Below are positions 16,910-26,256 of a stretch of 64,000 nucleotides of DNA, one piece after another. The stretch spans positions 124,001-188,000 of the forward strand of contig NZ_JANIIC010000006.1 in NCBI RefSeq assembly GCF_024519315.1. Reading direction: 5' to 3'. Position numbers and translations under genes: made by a program. Every line of letters starts with the position of its first letter. The first letter of the stretch is position 1. The DNA is from Streptomyces malaysiensis subsp. samsunensis (lineage in GTDB: Bacteria; Actinomycetota; Actinomycetes; Streptomycetales; Streptomycetaceae). Below the pieces are notes generated by a model. That model had not been told where the DNA came from, searched no databases, and worked only from the letters and a program-made list of their open reading frames with translations.

Positions 16910-17872
16910 ATGGCAGTGCGGGTCGATCAGGAGCTGCGGGAGAGCCGGGGGCCGTGGAGCCCGGAGTGGCTCGGAGAGCCGGGCGTACCGGGACAGGCGA
17001 GCGGGCCGGGAGACCCGGGCGGGCCGGCGGGGCCGGGCGGATCGGGCGAGAGCGTCGGGTTCGGCGCGGCGGCCCGGGCGCTGGGGCTCAAATCGCATGA
17101 GTTCGAGTTGGCCGTGCAGCTGGGAGAGGTGCACACCGTCACCACCGGTCTGGGTCGGCGGGTGGCGTGCGAGGAATTGCGGCGGGTCACCGCCGCCGAG
17201 GGCTTCCCGGAGGGGCTCACCGCCCGCCTTCGCGTGGTCGGCACGGCCGAAGGCGCGGAGCTGCTCGGCATCAGCCAGGGCCGGCTCACCCGGCTCGCGC
17301 GTGGGGGATTCTTCGCCCCCGTCCGCTTCTACATCAATCGCTATCGGGCCGTCGTATGGCTCTATCTGGCGTCGGATCTGACCGAGTTCGCCGACAGGCA
17401 GCCGGAGTTGCTGAGCGGCCGCACCCCGCCGGGGCTGAGCGCCGCACTGGCCGCCGGGGAGGACTGGCGGGCCGCGAAATGGCGCGGCCGAAGGATCGGC
17501 CAACTGCTCGCCCAGACCGAGGACCCCTGGGAGCGGGCCGCGATCCTGGCCTCGGTGCTGGGCTCCGTCGAGCTGGCCTCGGCCGTGGCCGATCCCCACG
17601 AGCGGGCATATCTGCGACAGCTGCGCCCCGCGCTCGTCCGGATGCGCCCCGAGGCCGGCGCGGTCCGGGACATCATCGACGCGGTGGTCACGGCGGACGA
17701 CCCACGGGAGATCCGGCGCTATCGGGCCGCCCTCGCCTCCTCGCTGGGCGACGCCCGCCGGATCCGGCCCGTGCCGCGCCCGGACGCCGCGGTGGAGCGA
17801 CCGCTCGCGGACCGCGCCCCGGTGCCGGGCCGTCCGCGCAGCCTGTGGCAGAAGCTCACCGGCAGGCGATGA
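16910..17872 (+). CDS. DUF6397-like protein of unknown function
   Basis: The ATG at 16910 follows GGGGGAGGA; 320 residues. An N-terminal Gly/Pro-rich segment (about 25-50) precedes FGAAARALGLKSHEFELAVQ, then EGAELLGISQGRLTRLARGG, which looks like an excisionase- or MerR-like helix-turn-helix, and a helical C-terminal half. My recollection is that Streptomyces proteins of this layout are filed as DUF6397; this could not be checked. A nucleic-acid-binding role is a guess from the HTH-like segment. Confidence 0.7.
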   Translation: MAVRVDQELRESRGPWSPEWLGEPGVPGQASGPGDPGGPAGPGGSGESVGFGAAARALGLKSHEFELAVQLGEVHTVTTGLGRRVACEELRRVTAAEGFPEGLTARLRVVGTAEGAELLGISQGRLTRLARGGFFAPVRFYINRYRAVVWLYLASDLTEFADRQPELLSGRTPPGLSAALAAGEDWRAAKWRGRRIGQLLAQTEDPWERAAILASVLGSVELASAVADPHERAYLRQLRPALVRMRPEAGAVRDIIDAVVTADDPREIRRYRAALASSLGDARRIRPVPRPDAAVERPLADRAPVPGRPRSLWQKLTGRR

Positions 17873-17900
17873 GCCGCGCCGTGACACGCCCCGGTGGAGC

Positions 17901-18791
17901 TCAGCCGCCGTCCGTGGCGTCTTCGACGGGCCGCAGCGGGCGGAACAACCCCTCCTGCACCACTGATACGAGGAGTCGGCCCGCGCGGTCGTAGATCTGT
18001 CCGCGGGCCAGTCCCCGGCCGCCCGTGGCCACGGGCGACTCCTGCTCATAGAGAAACCACTCATCGGTGCGGAAGGGCCGGTGGAACCACATGGCGTGAT
18101 CGAGCGAGGCCATGTCGAAGCCCCGTGGGCCCCACAGCGGCTCGACCGGCACCCGCACCGCGTCCAGCAGCATCATGTCGCTGGCATAGGTGAGCGCACA
18201 GGTGTGCACCAGCGGGTCGTCCCCGAGCGGCCCCACCGCGCGCATCCACACGGCGCTGCGCGGCTCCGAGCCCTTGAGCTCCTCGTCGGTCCAGCGCAGC
18301 CGGTCCACATAGCGGATGTCGAAGGGCTGGCGGCGCTCCATGCGGGCGAACGCCTCGGGGAGCGTGCCCAGATGGGAGCGGACCTCGTCGGCGAGGGTCG
18401 GCAGACCTTCCGGCCCGGGCACCTCGGGCATCGGCAGCTGCTGCTCGATACCCGGCTCAGGAGAATGAAAGGAGGCTGTCAGATTGAAGATCGTACGACC
18501 CTGCTGGATGGCGACGACCCGGCGGGTGGTGAAGGAGCGCCCGTCCCGGACCCGCTCCACCTGGTACACGATGGGCACGCCCGGCCGCCCCGGCCGCAGG
18601 AAGTACGCGTGCAGCGAATGCACCGGCCGCTGCCCGTCGGTGGTCCGCCCGGCCGCCACCAGTGCCTGGCCCGCCACCTGCCCGCCGAACACCCGCTGGA
18701 GCGACTCATCGGGGCTGCGGCCGCGGAAGATGTCCAGCTCGATCCGTTCCAGATCGAGCAGATCGACCAGGCTCTCGGCGGGATTGGTCAT
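17901..18791 (-). CDS. tesB: Acyl-CoA thioesterase II
   Basis: The start at 18791 has AAGGAG upstream; 296 residues, the normal TesB size. It is a double hotdog: RVFGGQVAGQALVAAG and LHAYFLRPG in the first half, GFDMASLDHAMWFHRPFR in the second, including the Asp of the TesB catalytic Asp/Gln/Thr set. It hydrolyses medium- and long-chain acyl-CoA to free acid and CoA. The gene follows the large helicase gene by 61 bases and may be cotranscribed with it. Confidence 0.95.
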   Translation of the reverse strand: MTNPAESLVDLLDLERIELDIFRGRSPDESLQRVFGGQVAGQALVAAGRTTDGQRPVHSLHAYFLRPGRPGVPIVYQVERVRDGRSFTTRRVVAIQQGRTIFNLTASFHSPEPGIEQQLPMPEVPGPEGLPTLADEVRSHLGTLPEAFARMERRQPFDIRYVDRLRWTDEELKGSEPRSAVWMRAVGPLGDDPLVHTCALTYASDMMLLDAVRVPVEPLWGPRGFDMASLDHAMWFHRPFRTDEWFLYEQESPVATGGRGLARGQIYDRAGRLLVSVVQEGLFRPLRPVEDATDGG

Positions 18792-18852
18792 CGGTGGTGC
18801 TCCTTCGCTGAGGGGGCCGGGCCGGTCCCCGGCGTGGACCGTGTCCAGGAGG

Positions 18853-21381
18853 CTACAGCTGGCCCACCTCGGTGACCCGGACCACCGCCCGGCCCTCCTC
18901 GTCGGAGGCGGTGAGATCGACCTCCGCCGAGATGCCCCAGTCGTGGTCGCCGTTCGGGTCGTCGAAGGTCTGCCGCACCCGCCACAGACCGTGCTCGGGA
19001 TCCTCCTCGATCCGCAGCAGCTTCGGCCCGCGCGCCTGCGGTCCGGTGCCGAGCTCCTCGTACTCCTCCCAGTACCCGTCCATCGCCTCGGCCCAGGCGT
19101 CCTCGTCCCAGCCGGAGTCGGCGTCCATCTCCCCGAGCTCGGCGACCTTGTCCAGCGCGGCCAGCTCCACCCTGCGGAACATGGCATTGCGCACCAGCAC
19201 TCGGAAGGCGCGGGCGTTCGCGGTGACCGGCCTGACCTGGTCGGCGCGCTCCTGGGCCTCCTCCGCCGACTCCTCCTCCGGGTTGGCCAGCTGCTCCCAC
19301 TCGTCCAGGAGGCTGGAGTCGACCTGCCGCACCATCTCGCCGAGCCAGGCGATGATGTCCTGGAAGTCATCGGACTTCAGATCGTCCGGCACGGTGTGGT
19401 CCAGGGCCTTGTAGGCGCCGGCCAGGTAGCGCAGCACAATGCCCTCGGTGCGCGCCAGGTCGTAGAACGAGGTGAACTCGGTGAAGGTCATCGCCCGCTC
19501 GTACATATCGCGGATCACCGACTTGGGCGACAGCGGATGGTCACCGACCCAGGGATGGCTCTTGCGGTAGAGCCCGTAGGCATGGAAGAGCAGCTCCTCC
19601 AGCGGCTTGGGGTAGGAGATGTCCTGGAGCCGCTCCATGCGCTCCTCGTACTCGACACCGTCCGCCTTCATCGCGGCGACCGCCTCACCGCGCGCCTTGT
19701 TCTGCTGCGCCGCCAGGATCTGCCGGGGATCGTCCAGTGTCGACTCCACGACCGAGACCATGTCCAGGGCGTAGGAGGGCGATTCGGGGTCCAGCAGTTC
19801 GAAGGCGGCCAGCGCGAAGGTGGACAGCGGCTGGTTGAGCGCGAAGTCCTGTTGCAGATCCACCGTCAGCCGGACGATCGGGGCGGCCCCGTCCGCACCG
19901 TCGGTGCCCTCCGGCGCCACCCGCTCGACCACCCCGCCGTCCAGCAGCGAGCGGTAGATCGCGATCGCCCGGCGGATGTGCCGCAACTGGTTCTTGCGCG
20001 GCTCGTGGTTGTCCTCCAGCAGCCGGCGCATCCCCTCGAAGGAGTTGCCGGGGCGGGCGATGACCGACAGCAGCATCGCGTGGGTGACCCGGAACCGGGA
20101 GGTGAGCGGCTCGGGTTCGGAGGCGATGAGCTTCTCGAAGGTGTTCTGGCCCCAGCTGACGAAGCCCTCCGGCGCCTTCTTGCGGACCACCTTGCGGCGC
20201 TTCTTCGGATCGTCCCCGGCCTTCGCGAGCGCCTTCTCGTTCTCGATGACGTGCTCGGGCGCCTGGGCCACCACAAAGCCCGCGGTGTCGAAGCCGGCCC
20301 GCCCGGCCCGGCCCGCGATCTGGTGGAACTCCCGGGCCCGCAGCGTCCGCACCCGCTGACCGTCGTACTTGGTCAGCGCGGTGAACAGCACGGTGCGGAT
20401 GGGCACATTGACGCCCACGCCCAGGGTGTCGGTACCGCAGATGACCTTGAGCAGCCCGGCCTGCGCCAGCTTCTCCACCAGCCGCCGGTACTTGGGCAGC
20501 ATCCCCGCATGGTGCACACCGATCCCGTGCCGGACGTAACGGGACAGATTCCGGCCGAACTTGGTGGTGAACCGGAAATTGCCGATCAGCGAGGCGATCT
20601 CGTCCTTCTCGGCGCGCGAGCACATATTGATGCTCATCAGCGCCTGGGCCCGCTCGACCGCCGCCGCCTGCGTGAAGTGCACGATATAGACGGGTGCCTG
20701 CTGGGTCTCCAGCAGCTCGGTCAGCGTTTCGGTCAGCGGTGTTGTGCGGTACTCGTAGCTCAGCGGCACCGGCCGGGTCGCCGACCGCACGACCGCGGTG
20801 GGCCGCCCGGTGCGCCGGGACAGATCGTCCTCGAACCGGCTCACATCACCGAGCGTCGCCGACATCAGGATGAACTGCGCCTGCGGCAGCTCCAGCAGAG
20901 GGATCTGCCACGCCCAGCCCCGGTCCGGCTCGGCGTAGAAGTGGAACTCGTCCATCACCACCTGGCCGATATCGGCGTCCTTGCCGTCCCGCAGGGCGAT
21001 CGACGCCAGCACCTCGGCCGTGCAGCAGATGACCGGCGCGTCCGCGTTGACCGACGCGTCCCCGGTCAGCATCCCAACGTTCTCGGTGCCGAACATCTTG
21101 CACAGTTCGAAGAACTTCTCCGACACCAGGGCCTTGATCGGCGCGGTGTAGAACGTCACCTCGTCCCGGGCGAGCGCGGCGAAGTGGGCACCCGCCGCCA
21201 CCAGGCTCTTGCCGGAGCCGGTGGGAGTGGAGAGGATCACATTCGCCCCGGACACCACCTCGATCAGCGCTTCCTCCTGGGCGGGGTACAGCGAGATTCC
21301 CCGCTCCTCGACCCAGGTGGAGAACGCCTCGAAAAGTGCGTCGGGGTCGGCGTCGCTCGGCAGCTGATCGATAAGAGTCAC
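18853..21381 (-). CDS. DEAD/DEAH-box RNA helicase, Ski2-like with DUF3516-type C-terminus
   Basis: The 842-residue protein starts with TPTGSGKSLVAAGAHFAAL (Walker A, about residue 54), then VVMDEFHFYAEPDRGWAW (motif II, near 142), LMSATLGD (motif III), VGVNVPIRTVL and FHQIAGRAGRAGFD (motif VI). The last 350 residues are the actinobacterial extension (DUF3516 by recollection), with IARPGNSFEGMRRLLEDN and repeated acidic segments. Ski2-like helicases unwind structured RNA or RNA/DNA. It lies upstream of tesB on the same strand. Confidence 0.92.
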   Translation of the reverse strand: MTLIDQLPSDADPDALFEAFSTWVEERGISLYPAQEEALIEVVSGANVILSTPTGSGKSLVAAGAHFAALARDEVTFYTAPIKALVSEKFFELCKMFGTENVGMLTGDASVNADAPVICCTAEVLASIALRDGKDADIGQVVMDEFHFYAEPDRGWAWQIPLLELPQAQFILMSATLGDVSRFEDDLSRRTGRPTAVVRSATRPVPLSYEYRTTPLTETLTELLETQQAPVYIVHFTQAAAVERAQALMSINMCSRAEKDEIASLIGNFRFTTKFGRNLSRYVRHGIGVHHAGMLPKYRRLVEKLAQAGLLKVICGTDTLGVGVNVPIRTVLFTALTKYDGQRVRTLRAREFHQIAGRAGRAGFDTAGFVVAQAPEHVIENEKALAKAGDDPKKRRKVVRKKAPEGFVSWGQNTFEKLIASEPEPLTSRFRVTHAMLLSVIARPGNSFEGMRRLLEDNHEPRKNQLRHIRRAIAIYRSLLDGGVVERVAPEGTDGADGAAPIVRLTVDLQQDFALNQPLSTFALAAFELLDPESPSYALDMVSVVESTLDDPRQILAAQQNKARGEAVAAMKADGVEYEERMERLQDISYPKPLEELLFHAYGLYRKSHPWVGDHPLSPKSVIRDMYERAMTFTEFTSFYDLARTEGIVLRYLAGAYKALDHTVPDDLKSDDFQDIIAWLGEMVRQVDSSLLDEWEQLANPEEESAEEAQERADQVRPVTANARAFRVLVRNAMFRRVELAALDKVAELGEMDADSGWDEDAWAEAMDGYWEEYEELGTGPQARGPKLLRIEEDPEHGLWRVRQTFDDPNGDHDWGISAEVDLTASDEEGRAVVRVTEVGQL

Positions 21382-21517
21382 ACACCTATACTGCCTGGTT
21401 TCCCCGCCTGGACGGGAACCGGCTGTGTGGTCGAAGATCGTCCGCCGCTAGGCTGTGCCGGGCCGAAGCAGTCAACTCCCGCGCGGACGCGGGAAAGAAC
21501 AGGGGCGGGGTACGACC

Positions 21518-22309
21518 ATGATGGGACCGGCGCATTCGCTGTCCGGGGCGGCGGCCTGGCTGGGGGTGGGGGCGGCGGCCGCGGCGGCCGACCATGCGAT
21601 GCCCTGGCCGGTGCTGGTCACCGGCGCGCTGATCTGCGCGGGAGCGGCGCTCGCCCCCGACCTCGACCACAAGGCGGCGACCATATCGCGCGCCTTCGGG
21701 CCTATCTCGCGGACGCTGTGCGAGGTGATCGACAAGATCTCGTACTCCGTCTACAAGGCGACCAGGAAGCCGGGCGACCCGCGCCGCTCGGGCGGCCATC
21801 GCACCCTCACCCACACCTGGGTATGGGCGGTGCTGATCGGCGCCGGAGCCTCCGCGCTCGCCATGGTCGGCGGGCGCTGGGCGGTGCTGGCCATCCTCTT
21901 CGTGCATATGGTGCTGGCCGTCGAGGGGCTGCTGTGGCGGGCGGCGCGGGTCTCCAGCGATGTCCTGGTGTGGCTGCTCGGGGCGGCCAGTGCCTGGATC
22001 CTCGCCGATGTGCTGCACCAGCCGGGCAACGGCTCGGACTGGCTCTTCGCCGCACCGGGCCAGGAGTACCTCTGGCTCGGCCTGCCGATCGTGCTCGGCG
22101 CCCTGGTCCACGACATCGGGGACGCGCTCACCGTCTCCGGCTGCCCGATCCTGTGGCCCATCCCGATCGGCCGCAAGCGCTGGTACGCCCTCGGCCCGCC
22201 GAAGGGGATGCGCTTCCGGGCCGGCAGCTGGGTCGAGTTGAAGGTGCTGATGCCGGTCTTCATGCTGCTCGGCGGTATAGGCGGGCTGGCCGCACTCGGC
22301 GTGATCTGA
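21518..22309 (+). CDS. YdjM-like metal-dependent hydrolase, membrane protein
   Basis: The start is taken at the tandem ATGs 21518/21521 after a weak AGGGGCGGGG; 263 residues. It contains the YdjM hallmark LAPDLDHKAATISRAFGP followed by HRTLTHTW, conserved acidic and His residues thought to bind metal at the membrane. There are about five hydrophobic segments. E. coli YdjM is SOS-induced; the biochemical role is not established. It stands alone between two minus-strand blocks. Confidence 0.88.
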   Translation: MMGPAHSLSGAAAWLGVGAAAAAADHAMPWPVLVTGALICAGAALAPDLDHKAATISRAFGPISRTLCEVIDKISYSVYKATRKPGDPRRSGGHRTLTHTWVWAVLIGAGASALAMVGGRWAVLAILFVHMVLAVEGLLWRAARVSSDVLVWLLGAASAWILADVLHQPGNGSDWLFAAPGQEYLWLGLPIVLGALVHDIGDALTVSGCPILWPIPIGRKRWYALGPPKGMRFRAGSWVELKVLMPVFMLLGGIGGLAALGVI

Positions 22310-22353
22310 ACCCCGGACGGGGCAGGGGCGGCCACGCCGGGGCGCGGCCACCC

Positions 22354-24135
22354 TCACTGATGCCAGGAGCGCCACAGCGCGGCGTATGCCCCGTCCGCCT
22401 CGACGAGTTCGTCATGGCTGCCCAGCTCGGTGATCCGGCCGCCCTCGACCACGGCGATCACATCCGCGTCATGCGCGGTGTGCAGCCGGTGGGCGATCGC
22501 CACTACGGTCCTGCCCTCCAGCACCCGGCCAAGCGACCGCTCCAGATGGCGCGCCGCCCGCGGGTCCAGCAGCGAGGTGGCCTCGTCCAGCACCAGCGTA
22601 TGCGGATCGGCGAGCACCAGCCGGGCCAGCGCGATCTGCTGCGCCTGGGCCGGGGTGAGCGCGAGCCCGCCCGACCCGACCTCGGTGTCCAGGCCCTCGT
22701 CCAGCGCGCGGGCCCAGCCGTCGGCGTCCACCGCGCCCAGCGCCGCCCACAGCTCGGCGTCCTCGGCGAAGGCGCGGGCCAGCAGCAGATTGTCACGCAG
22801 CGAGCCCACGAAGACATGGTGCTCCTGGTTGACCAGGGCCACATGCGCCCGGACCCGCTCGGCCGGCATCCGCGCCAGCTCCGCCCCGCCCAGGGTCACC
22901 CGGCCGGTGCGCGGGGAGTAGATCCCGGCCAGCAGCCGCCCCAGGGTGGACTTCCCGGCCCCGGACGGGCCCACCAGCGCCAGCCGCGTCCCCGGAGGCA
23001 CCCTCATCGACACCTCGTGCAGCACATCGCTGCCCTCGTGGTACCCGAACCGGACCTCGTCGGCCCGCACTTCACGGCCGCCGGGGACCACTCCCTCGTC
23101 GGCGGGACCCTCCTCGATCTCCCGCACCCCGACCAGCCGGGCCAGCGACACCTGCGCGACTTGCAGCTCGTCGTACCAGCGCAGGATCAGCCCGATCGGC
23201 TCCACCAGCATCTGCGACAGCAGCGCCCCGGTGGTCAGATCGCCGATCGACATCCAGCCCCGCATCACACATACGCCGCCGATCATCAGCACCGAACCGG
23301 TGATCAGCGTGTAGCTCACATTGATCACCGGAAAGAGCACCGAGCGCAGCCAGAGTGTGTAGCGCTCCCATGCGGTCCACTGCCGGATACGCAGCTCGGA
23401 CTGGGCGATCCGCCGCTCGCCCAGCCGGTGGGCCTCGACGGTCCGCCCGGCGTCCACGCTTTCGGTGAGGGACGCGGACACCGCCGCATAGCCCGCGGCC
23501 TCCGAGCGATAGGCGCTCGGCGCACGGCGGTAGTACCAGCGACAGCCGACCACCAGCACCGGAAGCGCCACCAGCACCGCCAGACCCAGTGGGGGAGCGG
23601 TCAGGGTCAGCGCGCCGAGCAGCAGGCCGGTCCACACCACGCCGATGGCGAGCTGCGGCACGGCCTCGCGCATCGCGTTCGCCAGCCGGTCGACATCGGT
23701 GGTGATCCGGGAGAGCAGATCCCCGGTCCCGGCCCGCTCCAGTACCCCCGGCGGCAGGCCCACCGACCGTACGAGAAAGTCCTCCCGCAGATCCGCCAGC
23801 ATCCGCTCGCCCAGGACCGCCCCGCGCATCCGCACCATCCGGACGAACACGGTCTGCACCAGCAGGGCCACCGCGAACAGCGCCACGGTGCGCCCGATGT
23901 GCAGGTCCCGCTCGCCCTCGGAGAGGTCCTCGACCAGGCCGCCCAGCAGCCGCGGGCCGACCATGGAGGCGATCACCGCGGTGGCGTTCACGACCATCAG
24001 CACGGTGAAGGCGGCCCGGTGCCGCCGCAGCAGCTCACGCACATAGGCCCGCACGGTGGTGGGTGTGCCGACCGGCAGCGTCGTCGCCGACTCCGGTGCG
24101 GCCGGGTCATAGGCGGGTGGTGCCACGCCGATCAT
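22354..24135 (-). CDS. ABC exporter half-transporter with the intact nucleotide site
   Basis: The 593-residue protein has an N-terminal six-helix exporter domain (about 30-330) and an ATPase domain. Walker A is intact (GPSGAGKSTLGRLL, near 395), as are Walker B LVLDEATSLLD and the H-loop AIAHRLHTAHDAD. The signature is not LSGGQ but LTPAQAQQ. It pairs with the upstream gene (ATGA overlap), whose ATPase has the reverse pattern. Together they should form a heterodimeric type IV exporter with one working site. Substrate unknown; drug or lipid export is usual for the family. Confidence 0.93.
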   Translation of the reverse strand: MIGVAPPAYDPAAPESATTLPVGTPTTVRAYVRELLRRHRAAFTVLMVVNATAVIASMVGPRLLGGLVEDLSEGERDLHIGRTVALFAVALLVQTVFVRMVRMRGAVLGERMLADLREDFLVRSVGLPPGVLERAGTGDLLSRITTDVDRLANAMREAVPQLAIGVVWTGLLLGALTLTAPPLGLAVLVALPVLVVGCRWYYRRAPSAYRSEAAGYAAVSASLTESVDAGRTVEAHRLGERRIAQSELRIRQWTAWERYTLWLRSVLFPVINVSYTLITGSVLMIGGVCVMRGWMSIGDLTTGALLSQMLVEPIGLILRWYDELQVAQVSLARLVGVREIEEGPADEGVVPGGREVRADEVRFGYHEGSDVLHEVSMRVPPGTRLALVGPSGAGKSTLGRLLAGIYSPRTGRVTLGGAELARMPAERVRAHVALVNQEHHVFVGSLRDNLLLARAFAEDAELWAALGAVDADGWARALDEGLDTEVGSGGLALTPAQAQQIALARLVLADPHTLVLDEATSLLDPRAARHLERSLGRVLEGRTVVAIAHRLHTAHDADVIAVVEGGRITELGSHDELVEADGAYAALWRSWHQ

Positions 24136-26102
24136 GCCGACTCCTCGATCTCTTCCTCGACGCGTCCGATGCCCTTCAGACCGTGGCCGGCCGGCCCGGT
24201 GGACCGCCCTGCGCTCCGCGCGGCGGCCTCACCGTCCGTCTCGCGGGTGACGACCGCGCGATACACGGGATCGGTGCCCAGCAGTTCACGATGGGTGCCC
24301 ACCCCCACCGCCTCCCCGTCGGGCACGAACACCACGCGGTCGGCCCGGTCCAGCAGCAGCGGGCTGGAGGTGAACACGATGGTGGTCCGGCCCGTGCGCA
24401 GCCGCCGCACCCCGTCGGCGATCCGCGCCTCGGTGTGCGAGTCCACCGCGGAGGTCGGCTCGTCCAGCACCAGCACCTCCGGATCGGTCACCAGCGAGCG
24501 GGCCAGCGCCAGCCGCTGCCGCTGGCCGCCCGACAGCGAGCGGCCGCGCTCGGTGATCCGGGTGCGCATCGGGTCGGGGCCATCCGCGCCGTCCGCGCCA
24601 TGCGTGTCGGCAGCCGACGCCTGCGCCAGCGCGTCCAACACATCGCCGCACTGGGCCGCGTCGAGCGCCTTCTCCGCCGAGACCTCCCCGGACCTCGGCA
24701 CATCCAGCAGTTCGGTGAGCGTCCCCGACAACAGCACCGGGTCCTTGTCCTGCACCAGCACCGCCGTGCGCGCCGCGGTCAGCGGCACCTCGTCCAGCGC
24801 GATCCCGCCCAGCAGCGCCGACGCTGCCCTGCCGTGGCTCCCGCGGTCCGAGTCGCCGTGGCTCCCGCGGTCCGAGTCGCCGTGGCTCCCGTCGTCCGGG
24901 CCGCCGTGCACGGGATGCCCTCCGAGCCGGTCCGCCAGCCGCCCCGCCGCGTCCGGGTCGCCGCACACCACCGCGGTCAGCAGCCCGCTCGGCGCCAGCA
25001 TCCCGCTCGTCGGGTCGTACAGATCCCCGCCGAGCCGTGCGGCGGTCTCCTGCCCCTCCCCGTGTTCGCCCTTGTCCACCGGGGGCGCGCCCGCGCTTTC
25101 CGAGGAGGAGCGCCGCAGCGCCAGCACCCGGGCCGCGCGCCGCGCGGAGGGCCGGGAGAAGGAGTACGCCATGGCGATCTCCTCGAAGTGGCGCAGGGGA
25201 AAGAGGAGGAAGGTCACCGCGCTGTAGACGGTGACCAGCTCGCCCACGTCGATCCGGCCCTTCTGGGCCAGCGACGCCCCGTACCAGACGACACCGATCA
25301 GCAGCAGCCCCGGTAGCGCCACCTGCACGGCGGCGATCAGCGCCCACATCCGCGCGCTGCGCACCGCCGCGGTCCGCACCTCCTGCGAGGCGTTCCGGTA
25401 GCGGCCCAGGAACAGCTCCTCGCCGCCGATGCCCCGCAGCACCCGCAGCCCGGCCACGGTGTCCGAGGCCAGCTCGGTCGCCCGGCCCGCCTTGTCCCGC
25501 TGCTCATCGGCCCGGCGCGCCGCACGCGGCAGCAGCGGCAGCACGGCAAGCGCCAGCGCGGGCACCCCGACCGCCACCACCGCTCCCAGCGCCGGCTGGT
25601 AGAGCACCAGGGCCACACAGACCGCGACGGTGGTGATCGCGGCAGCCGTGAACCGGGACAGGGCCTCCACAAACCAGCCGATCTTCTCGACATCGCCCGT
25701 GGAGACGGCCACGACCTCGCCGGCCGCCACCTTCCGGGTGAGGGCGGACCCCAGCTCCACCGTCTTGCGGGACAGCAGTTGCTGCACCCGCGCCGCCGCC
25801 GTGATCCAGTTGGTGACCGCCGCCCGGTGCAGCATGGCGTCCCCCAGCGCGGTGAGCACGGTGAGCCCCACCATCAGCGCCCCGGCCATCGCCAGCCGGG
25901 AGCCGGAGCGGTCCACCACCGCCTGCACACCGAAGCCGATGGCCAGGGGGAAGGACACCAGCGCGGCCATGTGCACCAGACCCCAGAGGGCCGACTTGAC
26001 CTGCCCGCCCAGCTGATTCCTGCCCAGCCAGATGAGAAACCGCGGACCTGACCGTACGTCGGGTCGGCCAGGATCGGGATACGGAAGATCTCGAATGTGC
26101 AT
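24132..26102 (-). CDS. ABC exporter half-transporter with degenerate Walker A
   Basis: This 656-residue partner has the exporter membrane domain (about 35-320) and an ATPase domain whose P-loop position reads VVCGDPDAAGRLADR, lacking the GxGK[S/T] lysine. The H-loop position reads FTSSPLLLDRAD and lacks His. Q-loop (VLVQDKDP), signature LSGGQRQR and Walker B LVLDEPTSAVD are intact. Its LSGGQ would complete the partner's functional site. A DSDRGSHG repeat is inserted between the P-loop position and the Q-loop. ATGA overlap with the downstream gene indicates coupling. Confidence 0.92.
   Translation of the reverse strand: MHIRDLPYPDPGRPDVRSGPRFLIWLGRNQLGGQVKSALWGLVHMAALVSFPLAIGFGVQAVVDRSGSRLAMAGALMVGLTVLTALGDAMLHRAAVTNWITAAARVQQLLSRKTVELGSALTRKVAAGEVVAVSTGDVEKIGWFVEALSRFTAAAITTVAVCVALVLYQPALGAVVAVGVPALALAVLPLLPRAARRADEQRDKAGRATELASDTVAGLRVLRGIGGEELFLGRYRNASQEVRTAAVRSARMWALIAAVQVALPGLLLIGVVWYGASLAQKGRIDVGELVTVYSAVTFLLFPLRHFEEIAMAYSFSRPSARRAARVLALRRSSSESAGAPPVDKGEHGEGQETAARLGGDLYDPTSGMLAPSGLLTAVVCGDPDAAGRLADRLGGHPVHGGPDDGSHGDSDRGSHGDSDRGSHGRAASALLGGIALDEVPLTAARTAVLVQDKDPVLLSGTLTELLDVPRSGEVSAEKALDAAQCGDVLDALAQASAADTHGADGADGPDPMRTRITERGRSLSGGQRQRLALARSLVTDPEVLVLDEPTSAVDSHTEARIADGVRRLRTGRTTIVFTSSPLLLDRADRVVFVPDGEAVGVGTHRELLGTDPVYRAVVTRETDGEAAARSAGRSTGPAGHGLKGIGRVEEEIEESA
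24832..24903. repeat. 24-bp in-frame tandem repeat
   Basis: Three copies of a 24-base unit (starting CCGTGGCTCCCGCGGTCCGA) at 24832, 24856 and 24880 encode, on the minus strand, repeats of the octapeptide DSDRGSHG. The unit keeps the reading frame, so length changes would alter a surface linker in the ABC ATPase without inactivating the gene. Confidence 0.75.
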
Positions 26103-26256
26103 GACGTCCCAAGGTCGGGCGGGCGGCGGAGGGCTGGCAGGAGACGTGAAAGGTTGACGTCCTCAGGGGGTGGAATTCAACTGGTTTTCCCGGGAGTAAC
26201 CGGAACACGCCAATCCCCCATGCCGCGTTGTCCGACCGGGGTGGGACCATGGGGAC

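Noticed and set aside
18484..25227. A very long plus-strand open frame of over 2,000 codons.
   Set aside because: It is the antisense of the helicase and ABC genes in a GC-rich genome; the sequence has no domain logic and codon bias belongs to the minus-strand genes.
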